Position numbers and translations under genes: made by a program
Part shown: positions 59,897-64,000 of the stretch, in pieces
Position numbering within the stretch: position 1 is the first letter of the stretch
How the letters are laid out: each line of letters begins with the position of its first letter
Origin: Cymodocea nodosa
Taxonomy: Eukaryota; Streptophyta; Magnoliopsida; Alismatales; Cymodoceaceae
Assembly (NCBI GenBank): GCA_036874045.1
Contig: CM072341.1
Coordinates: 8,878,501 to 8,942,500 of the forward strand
Direction of reading: 5' to 3'
DNA length: 64,000 nucleotides
Notes under the pieces: model-generated
Told to the model about the DNA's origin: nothing
Databases searched by the model: none
What the model saw: only the letters and a program-made list of their open reading frames with translations

Positions 59897-61471
59897 TGTT
59901 GAGTATTTTGTTTTGATGATATGTGATAAACGGATATAATCATATTTACTCAATTGTTTGTGAACGTAAATTAAGAACATCAATGAATACATAAAAAGTT
60001 TATTGATATAAATACTTGTTTATAATGGATATGAAATTATGCTAAGTTAAATAACTAGTCGTTACGTTATACTAACTTTTCATTTAATTAAACGTTAAGT
60101 TAACGTGTGTTTTTTATCGCAAAGCATGATATGTTTTAAAGTTATATTTTCTATATCATGAATAATGCACGTTTAGACAACTCGTTGAGTTATTGCGTTT
60201 TTTGTATAAATGTCACGTGAGAACTCGTTGAGTTATAGGCTTAAAGGTTAAAATAGGTCACGTGAGAACTCGTTAAGTTAGTGAGTAAAAGAGCAAAATG
60301 AAGAGATGAACTCGTTACGTTAATATTGTACATGTAGTGAAATTAAAGTTTACAAATGTTATATTGTATCACGTGAGTTGCACATATTTAACTCATTAAG
60401 TTAACATAACTGCATGCGTTGAGTTGCTATATTGAACACTAAGGTAATGTGTTAAGTTAGCGTTATAAACTTAAAGTTATTTTATTGCACATGGTATATA
60501 CTTCATTATAAAAACATTTGTTTATTACTAGTTTGTTAAGTTATTAGTAACACAATGAAGTTGGTTCGTTGAGTTAACTATAACACCACGAAGCTGGTTC
60601 GTTGAGTTATCTGTAACACCACAGACTTAGTTCGTTGAGTTAACTACAATTATTGTCATGTGATTTGGCACATGATGAATTCGTTGAGTTAGATATGCTA
60701 AGTTGTAAAAATACTTGTTTTACTCATTTAGTTAATATTAACACAACGACTTCTTATTACATTTGATGAAAAATTTTGGACGAGAAAGTTTATTTTGCAA
60801 GAAATTTTTTAGAGATCCAAGATTGATGATTAAAGAAAATTCAAAAAGAAAACGTAGGTCAAAACGTGTGTATTTCGATGAAGGAAAAAGAGAAGACGTA
60901 AAGAGTGGAAAACTGATAGTGATTAAACGTGGAGGATATGTATGAAGTGAATATACAATATAAAAGTCATAGAATTCTCGTTGATCAATTATCCCTGTAC
61001 ACCAAACGAAATATCTTTTCAGGGATCAAAAACACCTCTTTGGGGAAAAGCTCTCAGATGGAAGAAACTTCGGTGAATTAGTAAAAGTCAGATTTATGTC
61101 ACTGAAGATCTGAAGTATCAGAAGAAAGCAAATTTGGTGAAGTAGAGAAAGTCAGATATTTGTCATTAAAAAATTGTAGAAGAAGAAGAAGAAAAAAAAA
61201 AATCTCGAATAGGGAGAAATGTTTTAAATTCCGCAAATTAGTTTTCTCTATTTGTAGTTATGAAATTGATTAGATGAAACATGGTATCGTTATATAATTG
61301 TATCTACAATTTCAGAGGAGAATTGAATTGTATAGTGTAATTGAAACCTTGAATAAAATGATTTGATTAAAATAGTGTCTTGACTTGTTTTTATTTTTGA
61401 AGTTTCAATTATAATCTAAAATATTGAAAAACACAATTCACCCCCCTCTTGTGTAGCCATTCGATCCTACA
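59897..61471 (+). repeat. SIRE-B 5' LTR
   Basis: TGTTGAG to CCTACA, 1575 bp, closest in layout to the SIRE-0 LTR. Both have the GTTAGATA(C/T)G and CACAACGA(A/C)GTTGGTT-type variants and a short GAA tract. TATA box TATAAAAGT at 60959-60967. Confidence 0.92.
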
Positions 61472-61473
61472 AG

Positions 61474-61485
61474 TGGTATCAGAGC
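61474..61485 (+). other. SIRE-B primer binding site (initiator tRNA-Met)
   Basis: TGGTATCAGAGC, two bases after the LTR, the unaltered copia tRNA-Met site. Confidence 0.9.
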
Positions 61486-61669
61486 TAGTTAATAATCTTT
61501 GATATAAAATCGATACCAACTTAATTAATATCAAAGCTTATTCTGCCTTCTTTGTTTTTAAACAGAAATTAATATCTGAGCATACGTTTAACTTTCTTGA
61601 CTTTAGACTCAAGTTGTTTTAAAATTTTAAACTGTTTAAAATCAAATAGGTTGAAAAATCTAAGGTAAG

Positions 61670-63955
61670 ATGGCTACTAGAAATGGTAATTTTTCTTTGT
61701 ATGAAGGCCAAAATCTTAACTATCCTCCTTTATTTGATGGAATACATTTTGAATATTGGAAATATAGGATGTCAATCTTTCTTCAAAGTATAGATCACAA
61801 GTTGTGGTTCATGATCTCTAAATCATATACTCCGTTAACTACTCATAATACTTGGACAATTACTGAAAAAGAAAATGAAACTTTGAATGCTAAGGGCTTA
61901 AATATCTTATTTTGTGCATTGAGTTATGAATAGTTCAGTACAGTGTCGGCATATAAATCTACTTATGAGGTGTGACATGCATTAGAAGTTTCATACGAAG
62001 GTACTTCTCAAGTTAAAGAGACTAAGATTAACATGTTAATTCATAAGTATGAACTCTTTAAGATGCATGAAGATGAAAGTATTTCTGAAATGTTTTCCAG
62101 ATTCCTAGATATAATAAACTCTTTAAAATGCTTAGGAAAGAATTTTGAATAGAAGGATTTGGTGAGAAAAATTCTCAAATCCCTAAGTTCTAAATTGTAT
62201 TAGAAAGTTACATCAATTGAGGAATCACGAGATTTAAATGTTTATACTATAAATGAACTTATAGGAAATTTAACTACTTATGAAGTTCAATTAAATGATT
62301 CACTAAGTCACAACAAACTAAAAATGAAGAAAGAAATAGCCTTTGAAATTAATTCAGATTCTGAAATATCTACTGATTTTGATGAGGATTTGATTTTGCT
62401 GACTAGGAAATTCAAGAAAGCATGGAAAGCTAGAAAACAGCAAAGGAATAGAAATAACAAACTCTCAACATCAAAGTCACTAAATGAAAAAAATTCTTCA
62501 TCCAGAAAGTATGTATGTTACAACTGCAAGAAACCTGGACATCTTTCTCTAGATTGTCCTATAAGGAAAAATGAAAAGCAAAGTAGGACAAATCTAAAGA
62601 AGTTGGCTTAGAAAACTTAGAAAAAGTTTTACAAGAAAAAGACTTTGAAGGTCACTTAGGATGATACGTTAGAAGAGTCTGAATTTAAGGAATTATCATT
62701 AAAATCTTTACATTTAGAAGAAGAACAAGAGTTAGAAGTCGTTGCTCATGTGTGCTTCATGGCAGATGAATCTGAGGTAATATCTGATCTTGAAAGTCAT
62801 TCAAATTTTAACTTTGATGAATTATTATGTGCTTATCATGCATTATTACAAAAACTTAAAGTTTGTAAACTAGAAAATAAGGATATTAGAAACTCTTTGT
62901 CCATTTTGGAAGAAGAAAATTATTTCCTGTCTACTACTTTAGAGAAGTTTAAATGTGATAATGAAAATCATGCTAGAGATTTGCATAAATTTAGATTTAA
63001 TGAATGTATCTTGCATGAACAAATATAGAATATAAATGCTAAAAAATTAAAAATAGAATCTGAAAATGAAAAATTGAGAAACAATATAAATGATCTTGAG
63101 TTAAAGATTGATAGATTAAAATTGAGAGAGCTAGATTTAAATTCCACTATTAAGAAATGGAATTTAAGTCAAACTAAGTTAGATAAACTAACTAGTACCC
63201 CTGTGGTGTCATATAAATTTGGCTTAGGATTTGATTATCCTGAATATCCTGAATCTCAAGCCAACAAAGGATTTATTAGTTGCAGTTCAAGTAAATCTAA
63301 GACTAAAATTCCTTTTATCATGAAACAAAGTAATAAATATGTAGAAGTAGGTACTTTAAGAGATGAATCATGCAGTAATAATATAAAACAATGTGATTTA
63401 TCTAAATGTACTTCTAACATGACTATCAATGTTTCTAAAAATCTTATTTATTGTTCTGGAAATTCAGTTACTAATGTTTCTAAAATTTCAGACAATCGTA
63501 GTAAATTGAAAATTTAGAAACCAGAGCATGAAATTCAAAACACTAGTATTAGACCAATTACTTGTTCTACATGTTCTTTATTTGAAAATTCATGTGCAGA
63601 AAAAGATATTGTATGTATTGAAAATTTAAATACGAGTACAAAATCTTAGTATGAACTTGCTGAAATGTATGAGCATGACTAAAATAAATTAACATCTGAT
63701 AAAAATAGGTTTGGTCTTGGTTATACTACATCTGAACATAAATAGAATGTTTATAAGAGCAATAATTCTATAAGTAAGTATGAAGCTAATGATGAATCAA
63801 TAGTACTTACAACTAATAAGAATGTAAATGATAATGTTAAGCTATTTTTAAATAAAAAGAGGAAATATGCTTTTAATGAACTTGGTCCTTAAAGACATTG
63901 GGTACCAAGAAATAGTTCTTCGTAATTTGTTTTGTAGGAGGAAACAACATTAAAA
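61670..63955 (+). pseudogene. SIRE-B gag (many stops)
   Basis: ATG at 61670 (MATRNGNFSLYEGQNL), collinear with SIRE-A gag. It shares the TAG after ALSYE (61931-61933) and the stops around the KK(L/T)A motif (62609-62611 and next), and adds others, for example TGA replacing Trp in EVWHALE (about 61974). The CCHC knuckle is intact here (CYNCKKPGHLSLDC, about 62518-62559). The coiled-coil region follows at 62800-63150. Shared stops point to a common defective source copy or to repeated deamination at the same codons. Confidence 0.87.
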
Positions 63956-64000
63956 TGGATTTTAGATAGTGGAGCATCAAGTCACATGACCGGACAGAAA
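63956..64000 (+). pseudogene. SIRE-B protease, first 15 codons
   Basis: WILDSGASSHMTGQK, the aspartic protease active-site motif with D-S-G, ends at the window edge. Frame and state of the rest unknown. Confidence 0.8.

Larger units (their letters stand above)
59897..64000 (+). mobile_element. SIRE-B: 5' part of a second SIRE retrotransposon (cut by window end)
   Basis: A complete 5' LTR, an intact primer site and a broken gag, collinear with SIRE-A and in the same orientation. The window ends inside protease. It is an independent insertion (different flank). Confidence 0.9.

Overview
The window looks like AT-rich nuclear DNA of a flowering plant, most likely a eudicot. It has plant-type LTR retrotransposons of the Ty1/copia SIRE and Ty3/gypsy Athila lineages, remnants of DNA transposons, and two ordinary intron-containing plant genes. 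Nothing in it allows a species call.

Region 1 (1-36131) is a stack of nested retrotransposons. The oldest layer is a SIRE-type element (SIRE-0), of which only the 3' end of its envelope-like ORF (1090-1670), a 3' noncoding stretch (34056-34570) and the 3' LTR (34571-36131) are in view. A second, full-length SIRE element (SIRE-A, 1671-34050) sits in it with a 5-bp target duplication CTATT. SIRE-A was hit twice: a solo Athila-type LTR lies in its 5' LTR (2100-3699, TTATA duplication), and a complete Athila element lies in its envelope-like ORF (12400-29885, TACAT duplication). The Athila element is itself interrupted by a reverse-oriented, SIRE-related rearranged insert (about 20575-27063). All coding regions are broken, nearly always by TGG-to-TAG, CAG/CAA-to-stop or CGA-to-TGA changes, the pattern expected from cytosine deamination in methylated repeats.

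The most unusual object is the Athila element. Its pol (protease, RT, RNase H, integrase) starts about 125 bp after the tRNA-Asp primer site, and its gag lies downstream of integrase. This is a circular permutation of the usual gag-pol order.

Region 2 (36132-39299) is AT-rich flank with a solo LTR of a different family (36861-38488, GAAAA duplication).

Region 3 (39300-58950) is the genic island. An AHL gene (AT-hook, PPC/DUF296 domain) of five coding exons runs on + from 40256 to 56492. A Cys-type glutathione peroxidase of six exons runs convergently on - from 58950 to 57342. The 12.5-kb third intron of the AHL gene holds a nested set of DNA transposons: a PIF/Harbinger element with both its transposase and its Myb/SANT-like ORF decayed, a probable hAT-like TIR element, and a 1.4-kb Harbinger-type non-autonomous element with TAA duplications.

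Region 4 (58951-64000) is the GPX upstream region, which carries a long (TA)n tract, then another SIRE element (SIRE-B). SIRE-B has a complete 5' LTR and a gag pseudogene and is cut by the window end at the protease motif.
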